Shown in pieces: positions 9,531-18,181 of a DNA stretch of 64,000 bases. Positions within the stretch are counted from its first letter, which is position 1; each line of letters begins with the position of its first letter. Origin of the DNA: Prosthecobacter vanneervenii (GTDB lineage: Bacteria; Verrucomicrobiota; Verrucomicrobiia; Verrucomicrobiales; Verrucomicrobiaceae); NCBI RefSeq assembly GCF_014203095.1, contig NZ_JACHIG010000001.1:496001-560000 (forward strand). Direction: 5' to 3'. Both the position numbers and the translations under genes were made by a program. The notes under the pieces are model-generated. The model was given only the letters and a program-made list of their open reading frames with translations, was not told the origin of the DNA and searched no databases.

Positions 9531-10838
9531 CTATTTTGGCAGTTGCAGCAGTCCCGCTCCTACAGCCACCGAAGGGGCGGAAAGTGGAAGCGCCGAACGC
9601 GTGAGGAGCGGAATGATATTCTGTGCATAATACCCTCTGCCCAGTAGATAAGCCACCACACCGCTCGTGATGGCGGAGGCCTGCGAGGTGCCGCTGCCGA
9701 TGACAAGCTTGTTCCCGCTGTAAGCTGAAATAATGCCCACCCCAGGGGCTGCAAGCACCAGCCCCTCGCCCGAGTTCGAAAAATAGGCCTGCAAACCGGT
9801 GGCATCCACCGCCCCTACACTCAGCACGCCAGGGATGCCTGCGGGCATGGAGAGGGCGTCGAGCTGCTCATTCCCAGCGGCAGCCACCACCACGACGTTA
9901 CGACTCAGGGCATAGTTCACCGCTTCATCCAGCACCGGCGAATCTCCGGTGGCGCCGAGGCTGATGTTGATGACACGCGCGCCCAGGTCCGTCGCCTGCA
10001 TGATGCCGGAGGAAAGGAGCGCCGTATTGCTGTCGCCATTGCCATCCGCCACTCGCATGTCGATCAGCTTGGCTGCCACTGCCACCCCACCAGCATTGGC
10101 GTCATTGCCTGCTATGAGGGAGGCCATGGCGGTGCCGTGACCGTAGAAGGCACTGCCATCATTGACCAGATCGTAATGCGCGATCTGCACCCCCGCCAGT
10201 GCAGGATGATTCGTGATTCCCGAGTCCAGCACAGCCACGGTCACGCCCTTGCCCCAGCCCGAGCGATTTCCTGTCGCGCCAATGGCGTTGAGCATCTGCG
10301 TGCGGAAAGGGGCGCTGCCCCCGGCATTGGCAGTGTCAGTCTGCGGCGCAGGAGCTGGCACATTGGGAATGCGTGTGATGAGATTCGGGCCGATGTAGGC
10401 ATAGTCCGAAGCATGATCCGTCAGATCGTTGTTGAGTCCTGCCGGTGATTTGAAGCGCACACGCACCATGCGCAGCTTGTGATCATACCCCAGCACCTCA
10501 AGGCCCAGCGCCGACGCGCGTGCACGAAAAGCCGCCATGGCTTCTGCGCTTTGAAAGGTCAGCAAGGCTTCATTGGGTACAGAGCCAGGAATGTTGAGCG
10601 TGTCGATGACCGGTGTGGTGACAGGCCCGGGTTCGGCAGCCTTGGCCGCGTCTGCTGGGGCCTTCGACACAGGTGCCGCAGCCTTTGGCTTGCCTGAATG
10701 CAGGGTGTGCTTGACCTTGGAAAGGTCGGCCTTGTAAGACTCCGCAGATTGGGATTCCCACACAAGCCAAAGCACCGATCCTGCCATGACGACGATGGCA
10801 GCGGCAAAAAAGACAATGGGCAGTCGGTTGGAGCGCAT
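9531..10838 (-). CDS. Membrane-anchored subtilisin-like serine protease (S8)
   Basis: Subtilase-family serine endopeptidase. The full catalytic triad is visible: aspartate in VTVAVLDSGITNHP, histidine in YGHGTAMASLIAG and serine in IGSGTSQASAITSG, with the oxyanion-hole asparagine in VVVAAAGNEQLD. A single hydrophobic helix at the N-terminus (LPIVFFAAAIVVMAGSVLWL) suggests an inner-membrane anchor with the protease in the periplasm. Between anchor and catalytic domain lie a Pro/Ala/Lys-rich linker and a region of about 80 residues that could be an inhibitor-type propeptide. The ATG at 10838 is preferred; an in-frame TTG at 10856 is possible. The neighbours give no hint of a substrate. It is transcribed away from the sodium symporter. 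Confidence 0.92.
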   Translation of the reverse strand: MRSNRLPIVFFAAAIVVMAGSVLWLVWESQSAESYKADLSKVKHTLHSGKPKAAAPVSKAPADAAKAAEPGPVTTPVIDTLNIPGSVPNEALLTFQSAEAMAAFRARASALGLEVLGYDHKLRMVRVRFKSPAGLNNDLTDHASDYAYIGPNLITRIPNVPAPAPQTDTANAGGSAPFRTQMLNAIGATGNRSGWGKGVTVAVLDSGITNHPALAGVQIAHYDLVNDGSAFYGHGTAMASLIAGNDANAGGVAVAAKLIDMRVADGNGDSNTALLSSGIMQATDLGARVINISLGATGDSPVLDEAVNYALSRNVVVVAAAGNEQLDALSMPAGIPGVLSVGAVDATGLQAYFSNSGEGLVLAAPGVGIISAYSGNKLVIGSGTSQASAITSGVVAYLLGRGYYAQNIIPLLTRSALPLSAPSVAVGAGLLQLPK

Positions 10839-10966
10839 GGCGTTGCTCAGAGCCAAGCTCGCACATTGCGGCGCTGGCGCGAGTTCTGCTTTTAAAGAAA
10901 ATTCGGCAGCTTACATTCCTGCACTCCCACCTTGTTGTGTCGCTCCATTAGCCTAACCTCGCCGCC

Positions 10967-12742
10967 ATGTCGCAAAACAAAGAAGCCTGGGGATCGCGTC
11001 TGGGAGTCATCATGGCCGTGGCAGGCAGTGCTGTGGGCCTGGGCAATTTCCTGCGCTTTCCAGGACTGGCGGCGCAGTATGGCGGCGGTGCCTTCATGCT
11101 GGCCTATGCCATCTCGTTCCTCATCATCGGCCTGCCCGGTGGATGGGTGGAGTGGGCTATGGGCCGCTATGCTGGCAGCCGGGGCTACAACTCCGCGCCG
11201 GGTGCCTTTGCGGTGATCCTGAACAAACCTTGGGCCAAGTATGTGGGCGTCATTGGGGTGATCGTGCCGGTGGTGATCTACATGTACTATGTCTTCATCG
11301 AGTCCTGGTGCCTGGGCTATGCGGTGAAGTTCTGGACTGGCGGCGTGGATCTGACCACCACGGAGCAGACGGTGGCCATGTTTAAGGGCATGAGCGGCCA
11401 GCTTGCTGATGGCGCTGCACTGGCGACCTCCTGGGATGCCTCGCTGCCATGGCTCGTGCTGGTGTTTGCGTTCAATTTCTGGCTCATCTACCGCGGCCTC
11501 TCCGGCGGCATCGAGAAGATGTGCAACTTCGGCATGCCAATGCTCATCGTGCTGGCCCTGGTGGTGCTGGTGCGTGTGCTCACCCTCGGTGCGCCGGATC
11601 CTGCCAGACCACATGACAACGTGGTAAACGGCCTGGGCTACATGTGGAATCCCAGCAAGGTGCAGATCGAGCGCACACAGCCAGCAGCGGGCGAGGCCCG
11701 GATGGTGGCTGAGGTGGTGGGCAGCGCAGCCATCGCTGCCGCCAAACAGAAGGCGGATGCCAGCGGCGGCGCACTGCGTCTGGTGACCATCTCGCCGTGG
11801 CAGCAGCTTAAAAATCCGCAGCTGTGGATGGCGGCCGCAGCGCAGATCTTCTTCAGCCTCGCTGTAGGCTTTGGCATCATCATCGTCTATGCCAGCTACT
11901 TGAAAAAGAAGGATGACGTGGTGCTCAGCGGACTCACCGCCAGCAGTGCCAATGAGTTCTGCGAGGTGGCGCTGGGTGGGCTCATCACGGTGCCTGCGGC
12001 GGTGGCATTCCTCGGCATTGCCTCCGTGGCGGGGCAGGGCACTTTTGGGCTCGGATTCACCGTGCTGCCGCTGGTGTTTGCCAAGATGCCGCTGGGGGCG
12101 TTTTTTGGCGGGGCTTTCTTCTTCATGCTCTTTCTTGCCGCCATCACCAGCTCCATCGCCATGCTGCAGCCGGGCATCGCCTTTCTGGAAGAGGCCATGA
12201 ATGTGGGGCGCAAGGTCAGCGTGACAGTGCTCGGCCTGCTCACCACGCTGGGCACGGGATTCGTGGCCTACTTCAGCAAGGACCTCAAGGCTCTGGATAC
12301 GCTGGACTTCTGGGTGGGCACCTTCCTCATCTTCATCCTGGCCACCATCCAGACTCTGGTCTTCGGCTGGCACTGGGGCATCTCTCGTGGCATGCAGGAG
12401 GCGCACCACGGCGCCACCATCCGCATCCCGCGCCTCTTTGGCGGAATCATCAAATGGGTCTGCCCGGCATTCCTGCTGACCATCTTTGCCATGACGGTGC
12501 TGAGCAGTGTCTTCGGTTTTGATTTCGACACGCTGACTTTCGGCAGCGCCTCGTCCTATGTGATGGACCTAATCGGCGGCACCAAGGGCGGCCGCCCGGT
12601 GGAGACCAGCCTGGCCGCGCAGCTCAGCGTGGCTCTGGTGCTGGTGCTTTCGTTCTTTTTTCTCCTGCTCACGGCACGTTCTGTCATCTTCCGCCGTGCC
12701 GAGCAGAATCTGGACAAACATTCCACACCACCCTCCTCATGA
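10967..12742 (+). CDS. NSS-family (SLC6-like) sodium-dependent transporter
   Basis: Secondary transporter of the neurotransmitter:sodium symporter family, importing amino acids or similar small solutes with sodium. The N-terminus RLGVIMAVAGSAVGLGNFLR carries the signature of transmembrane helix 1, whose unwound middle binds sodium and substrate in LeuT-type proteins. The 591 residues contain about 12 hydrophobic segments, matching the family. An expanded loop around residues 200-270 (DPARPHDNVVNGLGYMWNPS onward) is also usual for bacterial members. A very small gene begins inside the stop codon (ATGA overlap at 12739), as expected for NSS systems with a short accessory subunit. Substrate cannot be predicted reliably; methionine or alanine is suggested only by analogy with two-component NSS importers. 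Confidence 0.93.
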   Translation: MSQNKEAWGSRLGVIMAVAGSAVGLGNFLRFPGLAAQYGGGAFMLAYAISFLIIGLPGGWVEWAMGRYAGSRGYNSAPGAFAVILNKPWAKYVGVIGVIVPVVIYMYYVFIESWCLGYAVKFWTGGVDLTTTEQTVAMFKGMSGQLADGAALATSWDASLPWLVLVFAFNFWLIYRGLSGGIEKMCNFGMPMLIVLALVVLVRVLTLGAPDPARPHDNVVNGLGYMWNPSKVQIERTQPAAGEARMVAEVVGSAAIAAAKQKADASGGALRLVTISPWQQLKNPQLWMAAAAQIFFSLAVGFGIIIVYASYLKKKDDVVLSGLTASSANEFCEVALGGLITVPAAVAFLGIASVAGQGTFGLGFTVLPLVFAKMPLGAFFGGAFFFMLFLAAITSSIAMLQPGIAFLEEAMNVGRKVSVTVLGLLTTLGTGFVAYFSKDLKALDTLDFWVGTFLIFILATIQTLVFGWHWGISRGMQEAHHGATIRIPRLFGGIIKWVCPAFLLTIFAMTVLSSVFGFDFDTLTFGSASSYVMDLIGGTKGGRPVETSLAAQLSVALVLVLSFFFLLLTARSVIFRRAEQNLDKHSTPPSS

Positions 12743-12891
12743 CCGCTGCGGGATTCATTGTCATGCTTCTCTCCGTTGGCAGCGTCACGCTGCTGTTTGG
12801 CTGGTGCGTATGCAAAGTGCTCAGCACTCCGGATGAAGCCGGGAAAATGCATGGCGCTGAAGGCCGCACGCCTGACTGCGATGAGGAGTAG
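12739..12891 (+). CDS. Small single-pass membrane subunit of the NSS symporter (MetS-like)
   Basis: A 50-residue membrane protein starting MTAAGFIVMLLSVGSVTLLF and ending in a charged tail (CDEE). It has one hydrophobic helix followed by WCVCKVLSTPDEAGKM. Its ATG overlaps the transporter's TGA as ATGA, which indicates translational coupling. Small subunits with this architecture accompany some NSS importers; the Corynebacterium MetPS methionine/alanine importer is the known example and has a dedicated small-subunit family. Membership here is inferred from position, size and topology rather than from a clear sequence signature. The gene is easily missed because of its length. It ends 13 bases before the convergent DUF3500-like gene. 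Confidence 0.75.
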   Translation: MTAAGFIVMLLSVGSVTLLFGWCVCKVLSTPDEAGKMHGAEGRTPDCDEE

Positions 12892-12904
12892 TGCCTGCGC
12901 CAGC

Positions 12905-13891
12905 TCAGACCGGCAGATGGAAGTAGCCGTGGATATGCGGATAGCCGCGGAAGTACCACACAAACTCCGGGCTCTCGATCTGCCAGGTGTCCCAGACCTT
13001 GTCTGAGCCGATGTCATAGACGCCGCCGTAGCAGGAGACAAAGACACGCTCCACCAGCTTCTTGTCCGTGATGGTCTTCATGGTGGCCTTGACGTCATCT
13101 GGACGGAAGCACACCAGCATGCGGCGCATGGTTTCCAGCAGCTTGGCCTGCTGATCCTTGCTGAGGTCCGCACCGCACAGGCCGGGCAGGTCGGTCTTGC
13201 GCTTTTCGATCACCTTGGCCGGGCTCTCTGGCCGGGGCTCGCGGCCCACCAGGATTTTCTCCTGCTGCTTGCCGTCGAGCGCCTGGACGAATTCATTGAA
13301 GACCAGCCCCTGATACCAGAAGGGATTGCCCTCGTGGTCCTTGGTCTCGCGGAAGGCCTTGGCAAAGTTGCCGTAGAAGATGGGGCGTCCGCCAAAGCCG
13401 AAGCCCTTGTCTGAGCTGGCGCGGCAGCGGCGGGTCACATGGTGCCCGGTGTAAATGAACTCAAAATCCTCATCCGCCGGGGTGCCAAAGAATCCCACGG
13501 AGGGCGTGTTCTTGATCTGCCCCATCAGGTCCTTCTGCACCTGCCAGTTCATCTTCTCGCGGTAATCGGGATGGTGCAGCGACTCAAAGATCTGCCGCAC
13601 CAGATCCTGCTGATCTTTGCTGTAAAAGGTGTGCAGACGCTGGTCCGGGCAGATGTACCACCAGTTGCTCACGTAGCCGCGCTGTGCGTGGTCACTTGGC
13701 AGGACGATCTTGGCGTGCTGCTCCTCGCTGAGGCTCTTGTAGAACTGCATCGGCAGGGAGTCCTTTCCCGCAGCCGCAGGAGCGGCATGCAGCGAGGGAA
13801 AGGCCGCATAAGCGGCGCTCATGCCCAAAGCACGCAGGATCTCACGGCGGCTGACGGGCTTTCTCTCGAAGGGAGCAGACAAGGTGTTCAT
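12905..13891 (-). CDS. Tat-exported DUF3500-like protein
   Basis: A 328-residue protein with a twin-arginine signal (VSRREILRALGMSAAYAAF, then Ala/Pro-rich cleavage region near residue 42). The body resembles DUF3500 proteins: an FYKSLSEEQHAKI segment after the signal, the central EFIYTGHHVTRRCRASSD block with paired histidines, PIFYGNFAKAF, a FNEFVQALDGKQQEKIL segment, and a C-terminal FVWYFRGYPHIHGYFHLPV. Biochemical function of the family is unknown; the clustered histidines hint at metal binding, which is only an inference. It follows the CHASE2-cyclase gene by 53 bases on the same strand and could be the last gene of that transcript. The call to DUF3500 is from recollection of the family pattern and is moderately sure. 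Confidence 0.72.
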   Translation of the reverse strand: MNTLSAPFERKPVSRREILRALGMSAAYAAFPSLHAAPAAAGKDSLPMQFYKSLSEEQHAKIVLPSDHAQRGYVSNWWYICPDQRLHTFYSKDQQDLVRQIFESLHHPDYREKMNWQVQKDLMGQIKNTPSVGFFGTPADEDFEFIYTGHHVTRRCRASSDKGFGFGGRPIFYGNFAKAFRETKDHEGNPFWYQGLVFNEFVQALDGKQQEKILVGREPRPESPAKVIEKRKTDLPGLCGADLSKDQQAKLLETMRRMLVCFRPDDVKATMKTITDKKLVERVFVSCYGGVYDIGSDKVWDTWQIESPEFVWYFRGYPHIHGYFHLPV

Positions 13892-13944
13892 GGGGGCATT
13901 CTCACAAAGCCCCGGGGAAAAGACCAGCAGGAAATGCGGCGGGG

Positions 13945-16116
13945 CTACTTCGTCTTCATCACATACACGCCATCCCAGTCGGCGGGCGGGGGATCGAGCT
14001 TCATGGCGTCGCAGCGTTCGATCATCACAAGGGAGGGGTTGCTGTCTTTGTGCATCTCGCGGCGGGCGGAGCGCTCAAAGAGGGCGCGGGCAGCATCCCA
14101 CTTCTGCGCCTGATACGCGGCGATGCCTTTGTCAAAGATGGAGAGACATTCCTCGATCTCCGGGGTGAGGTCCTGGGTGAAGCACACCAGCTCATACACC
14201 TCGGCGGGCTGGCTGCGGCCTTTGACCACGATGCGGTCCAGAAAGCGGAAGGTGATGTCGTCCTGGTGCTTTTCAGAGAGCGTCTTGGTCTCTCCGGTGA
14301 CCATCGTATAAACGCCGTAGCTCTTGGCTCCGCTCTCGCTGCGGGCGGCCAGGTTCACGGTGTCTCCCATCATGGTGTAGTTGAAGCGGCGGCGGGAGCC
14401 CATGTTGCCGATGACAGCCAGACCCGAGTTCAGACCGATGCGGGTCTGCATCTGATGCACGATGTCAGGCCATCCGCCTTCATGCTTCCATTTGCGCCGC
14501 AGCTCCAGCTGGCGTTTCTGCATCTGCAGAGCGGCGGTGCAGGCGCTGTGGGCGTGGCCTTCGAAGTAAAGCGGTGCGCCAAACATGCCCACAATGGCGT
14601 CCCCGATGAACTTGTCGAGCGTGCCGCCGTTGTCGTGCAGGATGTCGGTCATCTCGCTGAGGTAGTCGTTCATCAGCGTGACGAGGCGCTCGGGACTGAG
14701 CTTTTCGGAGAAGGAGGAAAATCCGGCGATGTCGCTGAAGAAGGCGGTGATCTCCGCCTGCTCGCCGCCGAGCTTGGGTTCCTCTCCAGAAGCGATCAGC
14801 TGCTTGACCACCTGTGGCGCGAGGAAGGTGCCAAACATGCTGGTGATGCGGCTTTTGGCGCGCAGCTCGATGATGAGCCGGTGCAGGATGGAGCCGCCCT
14901 CCACCAGCAGGAAGCCGAGCACCGGCCACGCCACCGGCAGGTGCATGCTCTCCAGGCGGAAGAGATGAAATGCAAAGTAAACATAAGCCCCCACAAAGAG
15001 CGTGGGCACCAGTACCGCCAGCCAGATGGGACCAAAACGCACAGGCAAGATAGTGAAGAACGCGATGAGGATCCAGATGCCGATGAGCTTGAGATGCTCT
15101 GGCTGCTGGATGTAGTCCCCTGTGAGGATGTTGCTTATGGCGTTGGCATGCGTGAGCACTAGCGCCGTCTGCGGTCCGTGAGGAGTTGGCCCAAGGTCTG
15201 AGAGCCCGTCAGCCGTCTGGCCGATGAAAAGGATCTGACCTTTGACGGGCGGAAATTCAGCAGGCCATTCACCGCCTTGATGCGCGGCCAGTTGCCCCAG
15301 CAGCCCGGCATAAGGGAAGACTTTGAAGGTGCGCGGGTGGCGGTAGTTGATGGTCATCTGCCCGGCGGCATCAACGGGAATGCTCCAGGTCTTGCGGGTG
15401 CCTTTCACCTGGATGCTGCTGCCGAGAATGACACTGACGGCGTCTGTCTCCACGCCCTCATGACTCAGCAGAGCCTGTAGCACGAGGCTGGGAAAAACAT
15501 GCGTGCCGCAACGAACGATGAGCGGAATCTGCCGCCGGACGCCGTCGGGGCCGGGTGGTGAATTCACAAATCCGGCGTGCGAGCTCTCTCCGATGATGCC
15601 CACGGGCATCAGTCCGGTGTCCTCGCCGATGATGAGCCTCTGATCTCCCTCGATGTTTGAGATGGCTTTGGTATTGGCGGCGAGATCGCTCTCATACGGC
15701 TTCGTATTTTCCAGCTTCTGTGCCATGGCGGCGGTGATGGAGACGGGAGAGAGCGCGAGGGCATCTCCAAACTCCTGATCCTGCGCCGGGTCGGAGCTGG
15801 CCTCGGTGAAGAGAAGATCGAAGGCCACGGCGGAGGGCGGGCGTGAGTCGAGCAGCTTCATGAGCTGCGCGTGCACGCTGCGCTGCCAGGGCCAGCGGCC
15901 CAGCTTTTCCAGCGCGTCCTCATCAATGCCCACCACGAGGACTTGTGGCGCGGCGGGCGGGTCCGACCATGCACGGAGCTGAAAGCGCCAGTCCAGCGTG
16001 AGGTTTTCCAGATCCTGCCCCAGCCGTGTGCCGCTGAAGGAAAGCGCAAGAAACAGCACCAGCGGGAGCAGGAGCATTTCAAAGCGCAGGCTACGGTTTT
16101 TTTTCCTGCGGCTCAT
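13945..16116 (-). CDS. CHASE2-domain adenylate/guanylate cyclase
   Basis: Membrane receptor cyclase of 723 residues. An N-terminal anchor (MLLLPLVLFLALSFSGT) leads into a CHASE2 sensor domain exposed outside the cytoplasm (APQVLVVGIDEDALEKLGRW, then AVAFDLLFTEA), followed by roughly three transmembrane helices near residues 340-415 (IGIWILIAFFTILP onward). A class III nucleotide cyclase domain follows: ITAFFSDIAGFSSFSEKL contains the first metal-binding aspartate, and LDKFIGDAIVGMFGAP the second. NYTMMGDTVNLAARSES is the family's late motif. About 70 helical residues at the C-terminus (IFDKGIAAYQAQKWDAARAL) resemble a TPR pair. It should make cAMP or cGMP in response to an envelope signal. 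It lies 256 bases downstream of the TpsB gene, on the same strand. Confidence 0.93.
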   Translation of the reverse strand: MSRRKKNRSLRFEMLLLPLVLFLALSFSGTRLGQDLENLTLDWRFQLRAWSDPPAAPQVLVVGIDEDALEKLGRWPWQRSVHAQLMKLLDSRPPSAVAFDLLFTEASSDPAQDQEFGDALALSPVSITAAMAQKLENTKPYESDLAANTKAISNIEGDQRLIIGEDTGLMPVGIIGESSHAGFVNSPPGPDGVRRQIPLIVRCGTHVFPSLVLQALLSHEGVETDAVSVILGSSIQVKGTRKTWSIPVDAAGQMTINYRHPRTFKVFPYAGLLGQLAAHQGGEWPAEFPPVKGQILFIGQTADGLSDLGPTPHGPQTALVLTHANAISNILTGDYIQQPEHLKLIGIWILIAFFTILPVRFGPIWLAVLVPTLFVGAYVYFAFHLFRLESMHLPVAWPVLGFLLVEGGSILHRLIIELRAKSRITSMFGTFLAPQVVKQLIASGEEPKLGGEQAEITAFFSDIAGFSSFSEKLSPERLVTLMNDYLSEMTDILHDNGGTLDKFIGDAIVGMFGAPLYFEGHAHSACTAALQMQKRQLELRRKWKHEGGWPDIVHQMQTRIGLNSGLAVIGNMGSRRRFNYTMMGDTVNLAARSESGAKSYGVYTMVTGETKTLSEKHQDDITFRFLDRIVVKGRSQPAEVYELVCFTQDLTPEIEECLSIFDKGIAAYQAQKWDAARALFERSARREMHKDSNPSLVMIERCDAMKLDPPPADWDGVYVMKTK

Positions 16117-16372
16117 GTGCGGGGCAGCGGGTTAGTGAGCGCGAACCTCCGAGTCCGCAGCAGGTGGCAGCCACCAGCGTCAGAGGATGCCTGCTGCGGG
16201 GGGCAGACAGGGTAGTGCCCCGCAACGGGGATGGCGCGCTGTGAAGCGCAGAGCCGTGGGGGCTGGCTGAGTGCTGCAGGCTCGGAGGCCCGCGCTCCGG
16301 GGGATTGCAGGCATGCGGTGCCCTGCTGTGCCCGCGTCCAATCATGTCCAATGGGGGGCATCATGGCAGTTC
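16117..16372. other. Structured GC-rich intergenic region between TpsB and cyclase genes
   Basis: A 256-base gap with several inverted repeats. The 10-base arms CCGCAGCAGG (16155-16164) and CCTGCTGCGG (16190-16199) can pair. CCCCG-CAA-CGGGG lies at 16218-16230 and GCGCT-GTGA-AGCGC at 16236-16249. A short block GCTCGGAGGCCC at 16280-16291 recurs, inverted, in the palindromic gap near 43350. No credible coding frame with a start and ribosome site was seen. Possible roles are attenuation between secretion genes and cyclase, a processed RNA, or a chromosomal palindromic repeat. Confidence 0.6.
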
Positions 16373-18181
16373 CTAATACCGCACATTCATGCCGAAGTGC
16401 AGGCGGCCGCTGGGGGCCTGCACGAGGCCGGTGCTGCGCAGGGTCCAGCCGTAGGCGAGGCGCAGGTCCATGTTGGTGCCAAGATTGTAGCGCAGGCCGA
16501 TGCCGGTGCTCTGCAGGTTGAGGTTGGGCTCGGAGGCGTTGCTGCCCACGCTTTCGAGGTAGGCGAAGTCGTAAAAGGCAAAGGTGTTGAGGTTGTCCGC
16601 CGTTTTTCCGGTGGCCCCCATGAGGTGCATCATGGGCATGTTCAGCTCAAAGTTGGCCACCACGCCGCGGTCTCCGCGTGCGGAGCTTTCATTGAAGCCG
16701 CGCACGGTCTGGTAGCCCCCGGCCAGCATCTGCTCGGTGGGCAGCAGGCGTGTGGTGGAGAGCTGGCCTGCGGCATGCATGAGGATGGAAAAGCCCTGCG
16801 GCAGGCGCAGCATGCGGTCCAGCTCCCCCTTGGCGTACCAGTACTTGGCCTGGGAGGCGGCGCGCAGGCTGTCAAAGGCCTCGTAGTTGTTATGCCCGAG
16901 CGTGTTGCCGGGGCTGTAGATGGCGGAGAGGCCCAGGCGGGTGAAGCCCAGCTTGTCATTCACCGTGATGTTGTACCCCACGCGGAGCTGCAGCACCTCG
17001 GCGGTGTTTTTGGAGAAGCTGCTGCCGCCAAAGAGGATGTCTGAGGTGGTGCTCTTGTAGTCGATGGCGGCGGTGGCCTTGTGCTGCATCTTGCTCCAGG
17101 CACTGGCCAGCGGCACGGTGTACGCGGCGGTCAGCTGGCGGTTGCGGCCATTGACTCCCAGAGGCCCGCCCACCTGCGTGGAGGAGTCCACATACACACC
17201 CAGAAGCTGCAGGCGGTGGCGCCATGGGAAGGGGATGTCCCAGATGAGCGCGTGCGCCTTCAGCCGGTCCAGCTCCTGATTCCCGGTGAAGTTGTACGTG
17301 AGCGACTGCTCGGTGCCAAAGAGCTGCAGCATGCTGATGCCGCCGGAGATTTGATTCAGCCCGGTGGCGCGCAGGCCGGAGTTGGCATAGCCCACGTAGG
17401 CCTTCACGGGATTGTTTTCCTGCGTCTTGAGCACGACGTCGCTGGTGCCGTCCTTGGCGCCGCGCTCGTAGATCACGTTCACATTGCGGATGGGATTCTG
17501 ATTCAGCCAGGCCACGTCGCTTGAGATCTTGCGCGTGTCGATGCGCTCTCCGGGCTGCACGCTGACCTGCTTCTGCATGTAGGCGGGGTGGGAGCGCTGG
17601 GTGGCGCCCTCCACCTTCACCTGGCCCAGCACGGCCTCGCGCACCACGATCTGCACATAGCCGTGGGTGATGTCCTGCTCAGGCAGGTAGGCGTCCACCA
17701 GCGGGAAGTCGGTGGCCTGGTAGCTTTTGTTGATCTTTTGCACCATGCTGTTGAGCACGGCCATGCTGAGCGGCTGGCCGAGGTACTCGCGCTGCAGGGC
17801 GTCTGCCAGACCTGCGGGGAGATGCAGGGAGGGATCTGCGGCAAAAATCTGGCGCTGGTCCTTGGCGGGCACTTTGGTTTTCCTGGGCACGAGCAGCAGG
17901 CCGCGCAGGTTCACGCCCAGGGGCTTGGTGTCTGTGGCGGCGCGTTTGTCCGCCTCCTTTTGCGCGGCGGGGCTGGTCGGGGCGGGGGCGCTGAGATCGG
18001 CGTCGGTGGCGGGGCGTGCGCGGGGGATGGGCAGCCTGTCCACCAGCGTGCCGGCTCCGTTGGTGGTGGAGGGAAACTCCTGCGCCAGAGCACCGGGCGC
18101 GAATCCGCACACGACCAGGGCGGCCAGGAGAATGATCGGCTTGATTGAGGGTGACGGCATGGAAGAAGAGAAATGACGCAT
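16373..18181 (-). CDS. TpsB outer-membrane transporter (ShlB/FhaC/HecB family)
   Basis: Outer-membrane pore of a two-partner secretion system, which exports its TpsA partner from the periplasm. The 602 residues comprise a signal peptide (cleavage after GFAPGALA), a Pro/Ala-rich linker, a POTRA region near residues 120-290 (GLADALQREYLGQPLSMAVL; VQPGERIDTRKISSDVAWLN), and a C-terminal beta-barrel. The Omp85/TpsB loop-6 motif appears as YQTVRGFNESSARGDRG, and the protein ends in the usual aromatic residue (NVRY). The start ATG at 18181 overlaps the TpsA stop by one base (TGATG), implying translational coupling. An internal start at MPSPSIKP is possible. Its cognate substrate is the gene immediately upstream. 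Confidence 0.93.
   Translation of the reverse strand: MRHFSSSMPSPSIKPIILLAALVVCGFAPGALAQEFPSTTNGAGTLVDRLPIPRARPATDADLSAPAPTSPAAQKEADKRAATDTKPLGVNLRGLLLVPRKTKVPAKDQRQIFAADPSLHLPAGLADALQREYLGQPLSMAVLNSMVQKINKSYQATDFPLVDAYLPEQDITHGYVQIVVREAVLGQVKVEGATQRSHPAYMQKQVSVQPGERIDTRKISSDVAWLNQNPIRNVNVIYERGAKDGTSDVVLKTQENNPVKAYVGYANSGLRATGLNQISGGISMLQLFGTEQSLTYNFTGNQELDRLKAHALIWDIPFPWRHRLQLLGVYVDSSTQVGGPLGVNGRNRQLTAAYTVPLASAWSKMQHKATAAIDYKSTTSDILFGGSSFSKNTAEVLQLRVGYNITVNDKLGFTRLGLSAIYSPGNTLGHNNYEAFDSLRAASQAKYWYAKGELDRMLRLPQGFSILMHAAGQLSTTRLLPTEQMLAGGYQTVRGFNESSARGDRGVVANFELNMPMMHLMGATGKTADNLNTFAFYDFAYLESVGSNASEPNLNLQSTGIGLRYNLGTNMDLRLAYGWTLRSTGLVQAPSGRLHFGMNVRY

Noticed and set aside
10892-12409. A 505-codon frame antisense to the NSS symporter
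   Set aside because: His/Arg/Gln-rich translation without features; symporter frame is clear.
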